Assembly (NCBI GenBank): GCA_013433145.1 | Contig: CM024188.1 | Coordinates: 4,702,001-4,766,000, forward strand | Source of the DNA: Ascaris suum | Taxonomy: Eukaryota; Nematoda; Chromadorea; Rhabditida; Ascarididae | Direction: 5' to 3' | DNA: 64,000 nt | Shown: positions 1 to 12,499 of the stretch, in pieces | Layout: the number at the start of each line of letters is the position of its first letter | How positions within the stretch are numbered: position 1 is the stretch's first letter | Translations under genes and position numbers: made by a program | The notes under the pieces: model-generated | Seen by the model: the letters and a program-made list of their open reading frames with translations, nothing else | Told to the model about the DNA's origin: nothing | The model's database searches: none

Positions 1-3000
1 AATAGAAACGAGCATATCAGGAGTGCTAGAAAACCGGGCCTATTTTTATTTTTGCTAGCCAATTTTATTTCTTGATTTGAAGAAGGATTTTCGTGGAAGA
101 ATTTAGCAAAACGATGCTATCTAAACGATATTTGCCAGAAAATCATCCACGCGCTTCGAATAACATAATCTAACATGCTACGTTCAATCTCAAAAGATGT
201 TTTCGCAGCCATCCGAATAGTAGATTGAATAGTGTTTCTATCATTTTTTGCAAGTATTTTTTCTATCATATTTTACGGTGAGTCATCACGCACACTTGCC
301 CTTTCATAGTGACACTGAAATGACACGCATGCATCGTGCGGTGTTTCTCTTGTGCTGTCTTTGTATTCTGAACAACATGTCTGTCTCACAGATGAAATCG
401 TTGTGCCCAACTATGAGGTGTTGAGCAGTCGACTGGTCCTCACTGACAATGGCCTCATACAATGCATCCACACGCAGTACCCGATTCAAACCTCATAAGC
501 CGTTTCAATGGCTATGAGCACCGATCTGCGAAATATTTAAATAGAACCCGATAAACTCTGTGGCATAGGGATTCCACGCAGTTTCATTCTGTCCTGCTGT
601 CAACAGTCACATCGAATGAAAAAGTAACGCCGGCAATCGTAAACTTTCGTCTGATGCTGCCATGATGAGGACACGGAACAGTTTAGCAGAAACGGAAGGC
701 GAATGCTTTTAGGACGCGCAACCTACAATTCCCCTTCTGAAATCGGAGCATTCCGAATGTTGGAAATGAGCTGCTTCAAATGGGCGCGGGAATACATCCA
801 GAAATTTTTTGGATGCGGAACCAACCTTTGGCTTATTTTTTCTTTGTCCCCACTTTCTTGCAACTTCGTCCGGATCGTTGAGCTTAAACTCCCAGCCGTC
901 GCCAGTCCATGCGATGCACGATTTGGCCGACTCGGTCATCAGTAGTTCGAGCAAAAATTGCCACAGTTGAATGGGACCTAAAAAGCAAGCATAAGCATAA
1001 ACAGCTTAATGTTGGAACGCGATGTTTTGTTCAACATTAAGATTATCTCAATGCCTTTAAAAATAGAACTAAGCAAAGTCTAGCCTCAAGAACTGAGGAA
1101 GTTTGTCGAACTCTAGCAAGTGCGGTTCCCTCAGGCATGGCAGATCGGCCACGTGAATGATTATTGCAATGGTAAAATTTGAAGACCGCACCTTTGCATT
1201 CAGAAGCGTCCTTCCATCTCACTCAGCATAGTCAATGAACACTAAGTGAGTTCATCAACCTGGTTTACGACTCCATCAAAACGCTTCATAGGCATAGTCG
1301 ACGCTATTGCCATCGAACAATAGGAAAATTGTGACCGAATTTGCCACTATCAACCATATTCGCAAACTGTTGTGCGTTCAGCAGTATGAACAGGTGATGG
1401 TGAGAGATTCATAGGCGGTGCTATTCTAGAAGTTGTTGCTTCAATTTTTTCATATGAGCTCGATGACCGATAGGCATGCATGCATAGTGTTGGTGGCATA
1501 GGTGGACTTACTCCTTTTTAGAATTGCTCTTCCTCTCACTTTACAGTTTTAAACGTTGGCCACAAGTTGCAACGCGATTTTAGATAAAGTTGGTAAATGA
1601 GCAAAAGAAATGCTGCGACGAAAGGAGGGAAATAAAAAGCGAGGAAACTTGAGAAAAAAGCGGTTTTTATCTCCTTCAAGAAACTCTCCCTTTCGCTCTC
1701 GTTAATTGAAGCCGCAAAGGACTTCTAATTTTGGTAAAGGTAAATTCATGTACAGGTTGACATTCGTTGAACACATTGCAGGGATCATAAACAAGTGAAA
1801 CAATTGCGCTTATTCTTTAACAGAGGAATGTTCCATCCAGTGCAGAAAAAAAAGCTCGCCAAATCATTGCAGTTCGTGTCTAATCTTCCAATTCAGCTTA
1901 TGTGTGGTGGCTCGCCTACTCCGGTTTTGGTAAGGACTTGGCGGTAAAAATTTCGGACTTTCATCTAATTATTTTTGATTCACTGATCAGAACAGACGAC
2001 GCATATGACTCAGGTCATTTCCTTATGCCCAGTGCTATCGCTACAGGAATCAGTTAGAATTTATTTTAAAAAAAACGGAAGAGGAACTCGCTGCTCGCTA
2101 TGGCGATTCATTTGATTATGGGGAGTGAAGACTGAAAGTAAAAAAGGAGTTGCTATAGCGAGGCTTGCTATATGTATAGCACAATTTGGCATCTTCATAA
2201 TTCTTCGAATATTTTGTGCCTTATAGTGAATATGATTACACATTGTGATTGATTATTTCTGTTTATCTAACGTCACTCTGTGCTTATTGTCTGGAGGTTT
2301 TTGGAGTTTGTTTCAAATGAGGAAATCTATCGCTCTATCTAAAACAATCGACGAGAATTCCAACAATATTCTAGCCGCAATTTTCATCGAATACTGCTTA
2401 TATGTGGCATGGTGGATCAGGTAGTTCCTTTTCACTAGATCTAAAATACTGTGGCATTATCATCTTGGAGCCGTCTATGCGTGCTCTCAACCGGCTTGTG
2501 GATAATTACCTGCTTAGGAACGATTATGCGGTATAAGTACGGAAAGCAGCGAGTCGAGTGTTCATTGAGGAAAATGTTTAATTTTCTCAACATTTGGAAG
2601 CAGCAGCAACGGCATGTTGTGAAAAGAGTCATTCCTTTTCGACTCTTATGATCAATGGACTTACATGGATTCTTAAAAGAAATGACCACTTTCTGAACAC
2701 AAAATTGGAAACACTGTTTATTGAAGTAGGTCGGGATTGTTAAGGATCGTCTCGCTTATGACATATAAGTAAATAAAGTCAAATCTCCTTTAAAAGATAT
2801 GAATTACTATCGATCACTTCACCTCAAATTCTGGAAAACATTAAATCGCGTCGCGTATTGACACTGAAGACTTGTATATGCTGAGATCTTTAAGAAGAAT
2901 TTATCGGTGACTACGACTTCGAAGATTTCAAAGAACATGCGCACGTCAAGATGTGCAGCATTTCTATGGTACGTTAACAGATCTACGATTCCATTTATGG

Positions 3001-6000
3001 GCATTTACTAAGCAGCAGCTTGTGCGCATTCACGTCAAGCAACCGCTTCATTAGTCTTAACTCTCCAAACTGAATTAGACTGCCTTCCTTTATTTGGACC
3101 TTTTCAATGTTTTATATTACAGGAAGAATTACAGGAAGAATCATGGTATATTACAGGAAGAAATTGAAAGACCTGTTAATCCGGGTAAGCTGAGAGGTGA
3201 GGAGTGTCCGAATTCAACCTCAGTCTCGGAACCAGACGAAGGCGATATCGATTCGCTGTTGTGGTGATTGCTGGCGTTATAGGATGACTGAGTCATGGAA
3301 TGACGGATGTACGAGTGCGGATACTGATTTGGCATGTAGGTGGAACATCTCTCGTTCCATTGCTGTGGAAGAGATGTACCGTGATGGGCGAAATGTGGTA
3401 TGATCGGTGTTCGCCCATGGATGTAAGAGGTCTGAACGTGGCCTGGCCTTTGCATACATTCGACAGAGAGAGGTGACGGTTTTTCATCTGAAATTTTATG
3501 CGCAGTAGAAGACGGACCATTCCTCTATATATCTTGCTCTAAATCTGAGCTACAGTATGAAAACGATCACGATGGAAACAACTACATCGCGCAATTATAG
3601 TGAGATAATAGATTTCTCGATTTCTCCTTATTTCCATGTTGCATACCTTTAGGGAAAATCTTTGCCAGTAATTCAGTTTGAGATCATTGAAGGTAAATCT
3701 CCACTTTGCAATTGTTCCGCCCGGATTCAGCAACAGTTGATTCATTTGAATGGAATTTCCTTTCAAAAACTCACATATGTGATTTGTTCACTCAGAATTC
3801 TATCTCTATGAACTAGCAAAACCTCCGCTCATCGTTCAGCCTTTCGCTTTACCATACATCATCTAACGGTTTCATGAAAGCAGATGATTGTTCGTTCTTT
3901 TAGCAAAAAATGATGCGTGAGAGAAAAAATAATGGCGCATTGTGTTATCGAAGTGAGTACAGTAGATCAGACTGAGAAAAAAGCAGACAGTTAGGATAAA
4001 GGGACGAAAAAGGCAAAAGAAAAATATTTGTTCCGACCTAACGGATAATTAATCTCTGATGACTCCTATTAGCAGTTAGTCAGTCAGTGAGATTCTGATC
4101 GAAAACATATGTTTTAACATGTGCTTCAAAGCGATCAGTGCTAAGTTCACGAAATTCAAATTCTTAGGGCATCTCAAGGAACTTGGCGCGTCACAGGACA
4201 AAGCTCTAGGAAATCTAGCCTATTATGCAGTCAACCAGAGTATGTGCAGATTTGTTTTTTATATATCAAGAGTGAAAGGACAATGTGAGGCTACTCTACA
4301 ATGTTCCTCGGACACTTTAAAGAACCTGAAGGATTCAGCAAACCGTTGCAAAGATTTTATTGTCCATCGCCAAGGGCGCTCGAATTAATATTAGTTTTCG
4401 ATTATAGACGAGAAGAGAATGCTTTATGACCTCTGAGGCGTTCCATGTTGCCCTTCAAATTATTACTACGAGAAATCGCAGTGTTTTTGTTTTTTGCAGG
4501 AGACGAATCCAGCCAATCTTCGTTTGTGGTATTAGAATAAACAATAAATTTAAGGCAGTTCTGATGCAAGCAAACAAGCAGCTGAACATACAAACAAATA
4601 AATAAGTGAACAAATGAGGAAACAAAACATATGGCAGAACTTATCAACGCATAAACATACACACGCACTGCTTATATTGATCAAAACAATTAAATGAACA
4701 TACGAGATGATAATCTTACAACTTGGAATATCTAGTAAGGGGTCATTGAAAAAGAGCCAATCAAAAGAAAAGTTTAGGATGAAGGTTATATCCAGTGCAT
4801 CACCTAGTGGAATCGAAGCGATTATGTGTTCACACTGCGATCATGTATAAGTGACCATTTAATTGTAGCGAGACAACTTTGTGGTTTTAGTTCATCAAGG
4901 AGCGTACCTGCACTCAGGAGTGGAGGATGGAAAGGAAATGCGCCTTGACAAGCATCGTATATATCACCACTGGCAGAAGGAGCGTCCAAAAATTCATTGC
5001 TTCTTTCTGAAGATGCAGCATCATAGCCTGCAATAAACTCACTTCTGTGACACATGAACGAAAGCAATCAATAAAACCTTGGAAATGAGAGAAAAACGGG
5101 ACAGCTGGGAAAAAATAACTTTAGATGCACAGTTAAAGGCGACTGCCACATGCGACACTGGCACTGTACTGAAAGCAAGCAAAGTAAGCGCTATGAACAA
5201 AAGTATGAAATTTACTGTCACAGAACAGTGGCTTTGCCAAGTGTCTAGGGAATTCTAAAGTGAAGAGTTACTTCGAGCCGTGATCAAGTTCAAGGTACTA
5301 GCATTGTTGAAGTGGCGCGGGGTTCGAAAAGATCTATGATGAGGTAAATGGGGGATCAAGGAAGAACATATCCTTCACTGTTGATAAGACTGATTAGAGG
5401 ATGGAGTGGAACGGTCGCTGACAGTGTTTTTGAAGCGTTTTCATATCTTCCTCTATCAGTGCCAACTCAATACTGTCGTCTTTTACACCAGACAAAACCA
5501 CATGCCGAGTATCGCCGAAAGCTATGCTTTGTTTGTGAGACTGAAAAGAAGCGGCCAGAAAACGCCGCTGAATAGGCCAAGAAAAACAGGACAAAGATCC
5601 GCAGGTTCCAGTGTAAATATCCACCATGAATGACGCCCACTCTTTTAACTGCATGAAATTCGCGCGAATTGGAGAACTCTAACCGAATGGCTGTTCCAGA
5701 TGCAATGAATTTCTTTGCTGGTAAATGCTTTATTAGCATGTTTTTAAAACTTTTAAGAATTTATTGGTATTGGTATAATTACCAGGGTTCATCAGACATT
5801 AATGTCCATTTAATTGATGAGAATATGGGTGAGAAAAGATTTCTGATTTATGGGAAATATTTTCGTTGCCCAACAAGTGGAAATAGTGAGGGCAAATGAC
5901 AATTAGTGCTGATGAAGGTCATCGGAAAGAAAACATAAATATTGGTTGGGCGCACTCGAGCAGCGCCATAGCCAGGATAATTGCAGTTGAGCAGTTCGCG

Positions 6001-8229
6001 CGAATCGGGTGTCACTCATTCGAAGACAGCAAGTCGCGTGGCATCGAATTATTTCTTTTCTGATTTTCAAGGTTTCTAAATTGAAACATGTCATGTTCGT
6101 TACAAGAGGGAGGCTAGCCCACGATCGTCAATAATTGAGCTCAATCACACTCTCTCAATCGGCTCATTTCTTCGTAGTGAGCTCTTGGAAATAAGATTGA
6201 AGTTTTGCTAGACACAAACTTTTTAAAAATTCGTAAGTTTATTCTTGAAATCTGAAGCAGATAATGACTTGTGCAAGCAGTCATATAGAAACGTTTTCTA
6301 ACGTGAAATACAATCAGTAGAAATTGCTTTCCAACTAGTTGCTGCTGCAGTACCCGGGTAAGTGTTTGTATGAAGCAAGAAAAATATCCTGCGTCAGGAT
6401 GAAATACAGTGAAGGATTGAAGGTTTGGTATCTGAGAGGGTAAACTTTGTTTATATGGCCAGTGATTCTGCAAAAAGACGGACTAACCGCTTGATCGTCT
6501 ATTGAAAGGAATGCATTTCAACAATATCGCAGTGCATACGGAGATCACTGCAGACAATCTCAAGCAACTTACCAAACAGGAAATTTTTATTGATATGAGG
6601 CGCTCTGGACGATACGCATCCGTTTACGGAACATGTTGCATCCGATGATGCATATTGCCAAGAAGAAAATTCTTTTCGTAACATCTTTAAATGCTCCAAA
6701 AAAATTTCGCCAAAATATGGAGCTAATTTCAAGAACTCTTCCTCAGTGAGCGCACACAGATCCTTCCCTTTTAGGCGAAGCTGAAAAAATATTCTATTGA
6801 TTAATACGAAAGAGGGTTGAAGTTGTCTTCAAAAGACCGATCGGATGGTGAAACGTTGCAACTCACTCTTCACATCGTATATTTTTCAGCGAAAACAAGA
6901 AGCTACAGCATTTTTCAACAACCTGACATGAGAAATCATCACTCTACACAGTGTTAAATATTTCGTAGGGAACCTTAACGAATAGTGATGCGCAAAGCAG
7001 TGCAGGCACTATTTATGAAGAAGCAGTAAGATAATTAATCATTAGCCGGTCTATTCGTTCGAAAGGGTATTTAGTAAAGTGTGCATACTTAAAACGCCTT
7101 TGCATTAAAAGCGTTTATCGTGCACATAGAACACTCGAAAAAGCGAAAGTGCCTCTAGAACAATCGGATGCCTAATGACGGTGATTCCTTTTGTCGCACA
7201 GGTGGCACGTCACTAAGTGTCCTCGGAGTTATTGCTACGAAGGAAAAAAATTCCAATAATGAGTGGATGAAAATTATGCAACCATTGGAAGCGGTTTACG
7301 ATGTAAGAAAGGGCATAAAGGTGTTTGTCAATGGGAGACGTCTGAATGGTGAACACTCTTCTACCTTGTATGTCGCAGCTAATCACAAATCCTGTGTAGA
7401 AAAAGAATCTCTGTGTGGTATTTTCTAACGCTGCAAAAAATTTCCACTAGAAGTTTGAAGTGATAGACCGTTCTTCTGCAAGATTTGATACGACGAAAAT
7501 TTGCCAACTTGATCGCAACGATCCACAACGTTGAATTCTTTTCTGGCCCAATCTATCCACGTACTAGTTTGTGCAAGTGTCCAAAGCGTTGGATCCGCCG
7601 GGATATTGCTCTGTTGCCTTTCAATATCGAATTTCGAATAACTGCAACACGGTCATTCTGAAGAACTTCATTCAATAATAGCGAGTTACAGTGAGCGTCG
7701 TTCTTCTTACGTAATCTTCGTCTACGAAGTTATTAGGACGTTCCACTCGATCACTGAATCGATAATTCCCCGATGGTTGTACTGTAGCGAGCAAAGGAAA
7801 CCTTTGGTCGACACATCGTCAGATCACAACCATATGTTTGACTCCTAATCTCGTCTGTCTTGTTGTACAGATGTGAATTCCTGACGATTAAAAATGCCAT
7901 TTTCACGACTTCATAATGAAATAGAAATAGAGAATCCACACTGTCATGGGAGCAACAAAGTCGGAACAAAATATCAGCATTGCAGAAGAATCGTGTTTCT
8001 AAAAATCATGGGAAACAAAAGATGGCGCAGTGGGATATACACCAGTGGGGATTCACTAGCGCTGAATGCACATCGAACGGCATTGAAATGAAGCGGAAAT
8101 GTAGTGGAATCAATATGACAAAGTGCGACACTAACCTATGCTTAAGGATGTCGGCAAATTTGCTCTTCGTGCCCGGTGTAAGAGACAGTAAAGGATTAGC
8201 GGTCGATGTTAGTGGTTGTTGGTGCACGT
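1..8229 (-). CDS. ETS1/ETS2/Pointed-type transcription factor, partial, five confirmed exons
   Basis: Sequence-specific DNA-binding regulator of the ETS family, acting in the nucleus. Exons in transcription order are 8229-8136, 7641-7509, 6780-6573, 3487-3173 and 977-826. All junction phases agree (94, 133, 208, 315 and 152 nt), giving about 300 residues in one frame. Order of parts: a Thr-Pro phosphorylation-type site, a PNT/SAM domain over two exons, a Ser/His/Pro-rich linker, and the N-terminal two thirds of the ETS domain. The domain order and motifs match ETS1/ETS2 and Drosophila Pointed-P2, which are established MAP-kinase effectors; that this protein is one is inferred. The last part of the ETS domain, with the recognition helix, should lie left of position 1; I found no matching codons between 1 and 825. 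The 5' end is unresolved; see the exons at 25869-26406. I am sure of the family, but not of the exact C. elegans relative. Confidence 0.9.
826..977 (-). CDS. ETS gene exon: N-terminal two thirds of the ETS DNA-binding domain
   Basis: The acceptor is TGCTTTTTAG and the donor is AAG|GTTGGT, giving 152 nt. The frame reads [20 protein letters not shown], then [18 protein letters not shown] and [13 protein letters not shown], almost identical to the ETS1/ETS2 domain over helices 1 and 2 and the start of the turn before helix 3. All expected tryptophans are present. The exon stops exactly before the MNYEKLSRGLRYYY recognition-helix segment seen in relatives; that next exon is not in the window. The donor is again the unusual GTTGG type. 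Confidence 0.93.
3117..3162. repeat. 12-bp repeat, three copies beside a splice donor
   Basis: The unit TTACAGGAAGAA occurs at 3117-3128, 3129-3140 and 3151-3162, with a 10-base spacer before the third copy. It begins 10 bases downstream (in the minus-strand sense) of the ETS linker exon donor. On the minus strand the unit reads TTCTTCCTGTAA. Confidence 0.8.
3173..3487 (-). CDS. ETS gene exon: Ser/His/Pro-rich linker between PNT and ETS domains
   Basis: The acceptor is ATAAAATTTCAG and the donor is AACAG|GTCTTT. The exon is 315 nt, entering with one carried base and leaving one. The product is low-complexity: many Ser, Pro, His, Tyr and Gln residues, an acidic Ser patch near the end ([13 protein letters not shown]), then [10 protein letters not shown]. 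This is the usual character of the region between PNT and ETS domains. The junction to the next exon restores TGPIQLWQF, the canonical start of an ETS domain, which supports the weak donor. Two Ser-Pro pairs are present. Confidence 0.85.
4908..5044 (-). CDS. unplaced candidate exon inside the ETS linker intron
   Basis: The acceptor is CATGTGTCACAG and the donor is GTGCAG|GTACGC, flanking 137 nt with one open frame rich in Ser, Asp, Ala, Gly and Pro (it includes [17 protein letters not shown]). The composition suits an ETS linker. Its 3' phase fits the following exon at 3487, but its 5' phase does not fit the preceding exon at 6573. It would need another exon of length 1 modulo 3, or a different transcript. 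I tried 5540-5484 as the missing piece and it creates a stop codon at the junction. It is possibly an alternative exon, possibly chance. Confidence 0.35.
6573..6780 (-). CDS. ETS gene exon: second half of PNT/SAM domain
   Basis: The acceptor is ATATTTTTTCAG and the donor is TTTG|GTAAGT. The translation starts [20 protein letters not shown] and continues [17 protein letters not shown]. This aligns with the C-terminal half of the ETS1 PNT domain (ALCALGKDCFLELAP...DILWEHLEILQKE). The remaining 30 or so residues are Ser-rich with several cysteines and begin the linker. The exon leaves one base (G), which joins the next confirmed exon as GAT (Asp). Confidence 0.9.
7509..7641 (-). CDS. ETS gene exon: first half of PNT/SAM domain
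   Basis: The acceptor is GTGTTGCAG and the donor is CAA|GTTGGC. The split codon AG+T gives Ser and joins the previous exon as ILKHSYSKF, matching ALKATFSGF of ETS1. The frame then reads [20 protein letters not shown] followed by ARKEFNVVD, aligning with the ETS1 PNT segment that runs from IPKDPRQW to WAVNEFSL. The three conserved tryptophans are present. The donor is non-consensus (GTTGGC), but it is the one that keeps frame with the next exon and gives a PNT domain of nearly normal length. Confidence 0.88.
8136..8229 (-). CDS. ETS gene exon: N-terminal flank of PNT domain with MAPK-type Thr-Pro site
   Basis: The acceptor is ...GCGGTTTCAG and the donor is ATAG|GTTAGTG. The exon is 94 nt, entering with one base needed and leaving with two bases over. 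The translation contains [18 protein letters not shown]. This aligns with the segment just before the PNT domain of ETS1 (LLTPSSKEMM) and Pointed-P2 (PLTPGT), where the Thr of the Thr-Pro pair is the known ERK phosphorylation site. An open frame on the opposite strand (7980-8423) covers this exon and is treated as its shadow. Confidence 0.85.
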
Positions 8230-11200
8230 CTGAAACCGCACGCAACATCATCGCTCATTTCTGGCCACGCCCACAAATATTCCCCAGTGATAAATCGTCG
8301 CTTTACCGTATTCTGCTATACTTCGGCATCTCAGACATACGGCGAAAGCGGTTTCTTAACCTCTGTAAGCGTTCTGAGCACCCGAGTAACCCTTCTACAG
8401 ATTCACCGTATTTGCTTCAATGAAGGTATTACGTCTAGGCAATAGCGGTGAAGTGATGTTTACAGATTCATCCTCTAGTCCGACACTCGGTAATTGTTAG
8501 CTGTATCTCCTAGCGTGTCAAAAGAAAAGAGACACGACAGAAGGTCTGTTAAGCATTAAGCATTATGAAATATTTGATGTGGTATCTGAACGTCCATGTC
8601 GCGGAGATCAGAAATATGGTACTTTAAAGTGAACACAGCATAAAACATTCCTCATGGCTATAAGAAATATGCATGGTGAAGAAAATGCCTCAATGGAACA
8701 CATGAAAAGAAGAAACCAAGATAGTTTGAAAAAAAGCTGATCACTGGCGAAATTGCTCATGAATAAAATGTTGCCATTGCAAACGATCAGTGCACAACTT
8801 CAGCGTGCACATAATTTATAGCACAGTCGCATTTCTGACATCCGCAAAACAATCTATCTGTTCGAAGCTGCTGATTCACATCGGAAGCGCATCTTGCTGT
8901 CTATGCTCAATTCAGCTTTTTAACCATACTTCGATCTGCCATCAATGAAGAAAAGTGCTTGTAATTGTCACAGGAAATACGAATTCAGCAATCTCGATGC
9001 TTCAGGAAGTAAGACTTAGCGAACATGTGATCCCGAGCAAAAAAATCAGGCAAACTAGAGATTCACGGATGCTGGAATGGAAAACGTAATATTCAGTTTC
9101 ATAGCGCATTTCAAACCAATTATATGAAAAAACCACACTATTCGCACAATATACAAATATGCACAGAATATTAGATGTTGCAAATTTCGCCGATCCATAA
9201 TTTTTACAGATTCCTCACCGATCCATAACAGGCGGAGCTGCAGGAAAAGCTTCCTAAGAACGATATTATACTCTTCGAAATGCAACATAAACGCGAAAAT
9301 CTTAGCAGCGCTAATCGAACGATTACTTCAAAATCCTATCAGAAACAACAATAAATACGTGCAGTAGGGAGTATTGAAAAAATGGCGTTCACATAACGCA
9401 TATTTTACTGAGAAGTGGAATAGTCATGATGAACTAATTACGAACTTAATTAATAGCTAGTTGCTCGAGGGATGCTCGTTATTATAGTTTTTGACGCCAA
9501 TATGACGCCTCGATGAAGATGCGAGGTGTTTCATTCTAAAGCGATAACCATAAGCGTTTTTGATTGCTTGCAATAGCGCAGTACGAGATTATTGCGGTGA
9601 TAAAAAAAGAGAATGGTGTTAAATCAGAAATCCTACAAAATAACCTCTACTTTTTATCCACACTCATAGTACACTGCAGGGAGGGGTTAAAGTTGTTGGG
9701 GCTTAAATAGCATTGGTGCTGAAGCATTGAAAGGAAATGAAATGTAGATGTGGATGCGCGCAAATGCATTGCAATGTGAGTGAGCGATGAGCAGTTAGTT
9801 GTGACGATAAACAATATGCACAATACAGGCACAAGGTCGGAGAGGCAGTGGCAGTGGTTGCTCCGAAGGTTGTCTTTTGAGCTGCCCAATTTAGCCGATT
9901 ATTTCTTCCTCACGCGTGCTGTGTGTGGAAGAAGCTTCTCCTTGCTGGTTGATACTGCCTAGGGCAACTGTGCTCCAAATATGACACTAGGGCAATGCAT
10001 AAAACTAGTGATTCGCCGCAGTGGGACAGAAAAATGCTCGATTATGACAGGCAAAGGCTCTTGCTATTGTGTTTCTTACTGTTCACAGGTAGACTTGTCC
10101 CTACGGTTTTCCGGTGATCTAAGCGCAGCATAGCCGATTGTTTTGCCATAGACGACGAGAATCACTTCTGGCGCACGCACAACAGAGTGGTGAAGGAAAG
10201 TATGAAGTTCGCTTGGGAAAATCCATAAACAGGAGGAAACTGCAGCTAGGTTTTCTCTGAAAACGTTGATGCACGGAGAAGAATCATTTACGCCATAGTC
10301 GCGTCCTTTGATGGTGGGGCTATTTATATGTTTCCAGTGCAGCCTTCATGAAAATGAAATTAAAAAGAAACCGCTGAAGTTGGAACTTCATCCACCTTAA
10401 TAGAGCATGCAAGTTACCATGGATTTCAGCTTCAATATGCATCCGAAGTCATCCATAAGGCATCGATCCTGAAAAGTGCCTTTTGGACCTCTGTTCCAAA
10501 TGTACTTGAGAAATGCAGGAATGTCAAGATTTGCAGAGGTCCTAACTCGAGATCAGAGGGCATATCTACCGATGCCTTGCGAACATTAATGAGGAAATAG
10601 AGCCGGCCGTTGCGAGTGTCCCGCAGAAGAAAAGATGACCTGAATTTCAAACTGCAAACAGGAGGACCTGAGATCTCTAATGAATCAGAATGTCATCGTT
10701 GGATCACTAAGCGCAATAATTATGGCCATAGCGAACAGCATGACCACAGTACCGAGATGTCACAATATATGAAAAAAGCAGAATGGCGAAATGGGGTCAG
10801 GGGATGGAGAAAAATTTAGGAATTTTAAATCTCAGAGCTGAAGTTTTGTTCCAGCCGTATTCTGAGATAAAACTAATCTCTCTGACCGTAGTTTCAATTA
10901 GGACAGACGGTGTGGTTCACAATGATATGCCACTGGGAATTTATGGATGCACCTAATAGAATTCAGTCGGTGTTTTGTTCTTCGAAATTACGATACCTTA
11001 TTAGTTGCAAGACGTCGCTAAACCTTACACGGCAATCTCATCCCAAGGAACGGCAGTCTATCAGCTGCTGTGGCAGCGGTCTACCGATCGCTAGGAAGCA
11101 ATGGGGACGTCCAAATATACCGGATGGCGTTAGAGAAGAGCACAAGGCTGACAAAAGTATCAAGGATCTAACTGGATTGGATAGGCTCAGATTTTGGCTC

Positions 11201-11250
11201 TGACCGAGAATTTTCTCGCCACCACAAGCGTGCAAATTTTTTATTTTTTT

Positions 11251-11289
11251 AACACTAATGCAAAATTCTTAAATAACACTAATGCAAAA
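11251..11289. repeat. 15-bp direct repeat, two copies
   Basis: AACACTAATGCAAAA occurs at 11251-11265 and again at 11275-11289, in an A/T-rich stretch. It is a minor local duplication with no associated gene. Confidence 0.7.
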
Positions 11290-12499
11290 AAATGCGGTAC
11301 TGGTAGAGAGTGAGGATATTTTCTAACCCCGAAGAACTCAATTGGACAACGAAATGGCCGCTCATCTTGACCCGAAGATTACCAGGGCTTATTTACACGC
11401 TCATTGCTTCTGCGAATGTTCTTTTGTCTGTAGCAAGGAACAGAAGACGACATCCACTGAATCAGAGCAAGACAGATGAGCGAATTCCAAGTAAACATCG
11501 GACTCATTGCGAAGGACGCCAGCAATTAAACGAAGAAAATGACCATCAAAATATACATCAGGATTCACTGACACACGAATTGATGAGGACAGGCGAACAG
11601 ATTACCAAATAACAAAGGTTTTAGAGGTTGTTCTTTAGTGACCAGCAGAAATCCTCAAGAAACTGACCGGCTAATCGCAGTCACCACTAAGATCGTTTAT
11701 GCTTCATCGATGAATCCCAGTTTTTATGTCTGTTTTACTTAATGACTGCTGAAAATAGCACCACTAACAGAATGCGGCAGTCAGTTCAGTATGGATCATT
11801 AGTGCGAGTGGTGTAATTGCTGCTACTTAACAAAATCCTAGAAGTAAGATACCTTAGCCGATCCACCTTGAGTGTTTGAACAACGTTCTATGCAACATTT
11901 ATTGTGTCGTCGTGGAAAATGGGTAGCCTTGTTACCGTACGGCTAAACCTAGCAAAAATTATTGCAATTAGCGGCGGTGCGAAGTTGGTGAGAAAGGGTC
12001 ACCCGGGGTCACATGGTGGCAACACTCATGTACCGCCCTCAAACAATGCGTGTCGTCACATTTCATGAGATGCCGCTCATTGTTAACTTACACGCATTCA
12101 TTGAGAGACACGTTTGTCGCATGCTGCGGCCCCCTTCAAAAACCTCTCCCTTTTGCATGCCAGAGTGAAACACTACAGCAACACGCATCCATTGCAGCCC
12201 ATTCGTCTCCACAAAAAGTTTTACGAAAGCAGCTTAGGTAGGTAGCAACATGACTTATATAGCTTGAGTCAGAAGAAGTTCACGTTCTCAATTCGAAATG
12301 TTGCACCTTCAACTTTTTCTTACTTCAAACGGAACAGCTAGAAATGCTCCACTACCGGTTGCAACGATTTCACATTAACTGATGTAAATCTGCTTCCATA
12401 CACAAAGAAATTCAGGAGTGCGATGAGAGTTTTGAAAAGAGCGGAGGATAATATTCTCAGGCGCTGGACTGAACGACCCTCTCATTTCATATCAATGCA

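Noticed and set aside
5484..5540. Possible partner exon for 4908-5044 (acceptor CTTTTCAG, donor TCTG|GTGTAA)
   Set aside because: The phase fits, but the junction codon becomes TGA.
6141..6473. 110-codon minus frame after a TTTTTGCAG acceptor, between ETS exons
   Set aside because: Joined in the required phase it hits a stop within five codons, and the direct join 6573 to 3487 already preserves frame.
7980..8423. 147-codon plus-strand open frame
   Set aside because: It overlaps the ETS exon at 8136-8229 on the opposite strand, which has alignment and phase support.
10439..10819. Plus-strand frames with protein-like stretches (after a TTTCAG at 10432, and 10610-10819)
   Set aside because: Stops and a frame change separate them, there is no start or donor, and no family is recognised; insufficient to call a gene.
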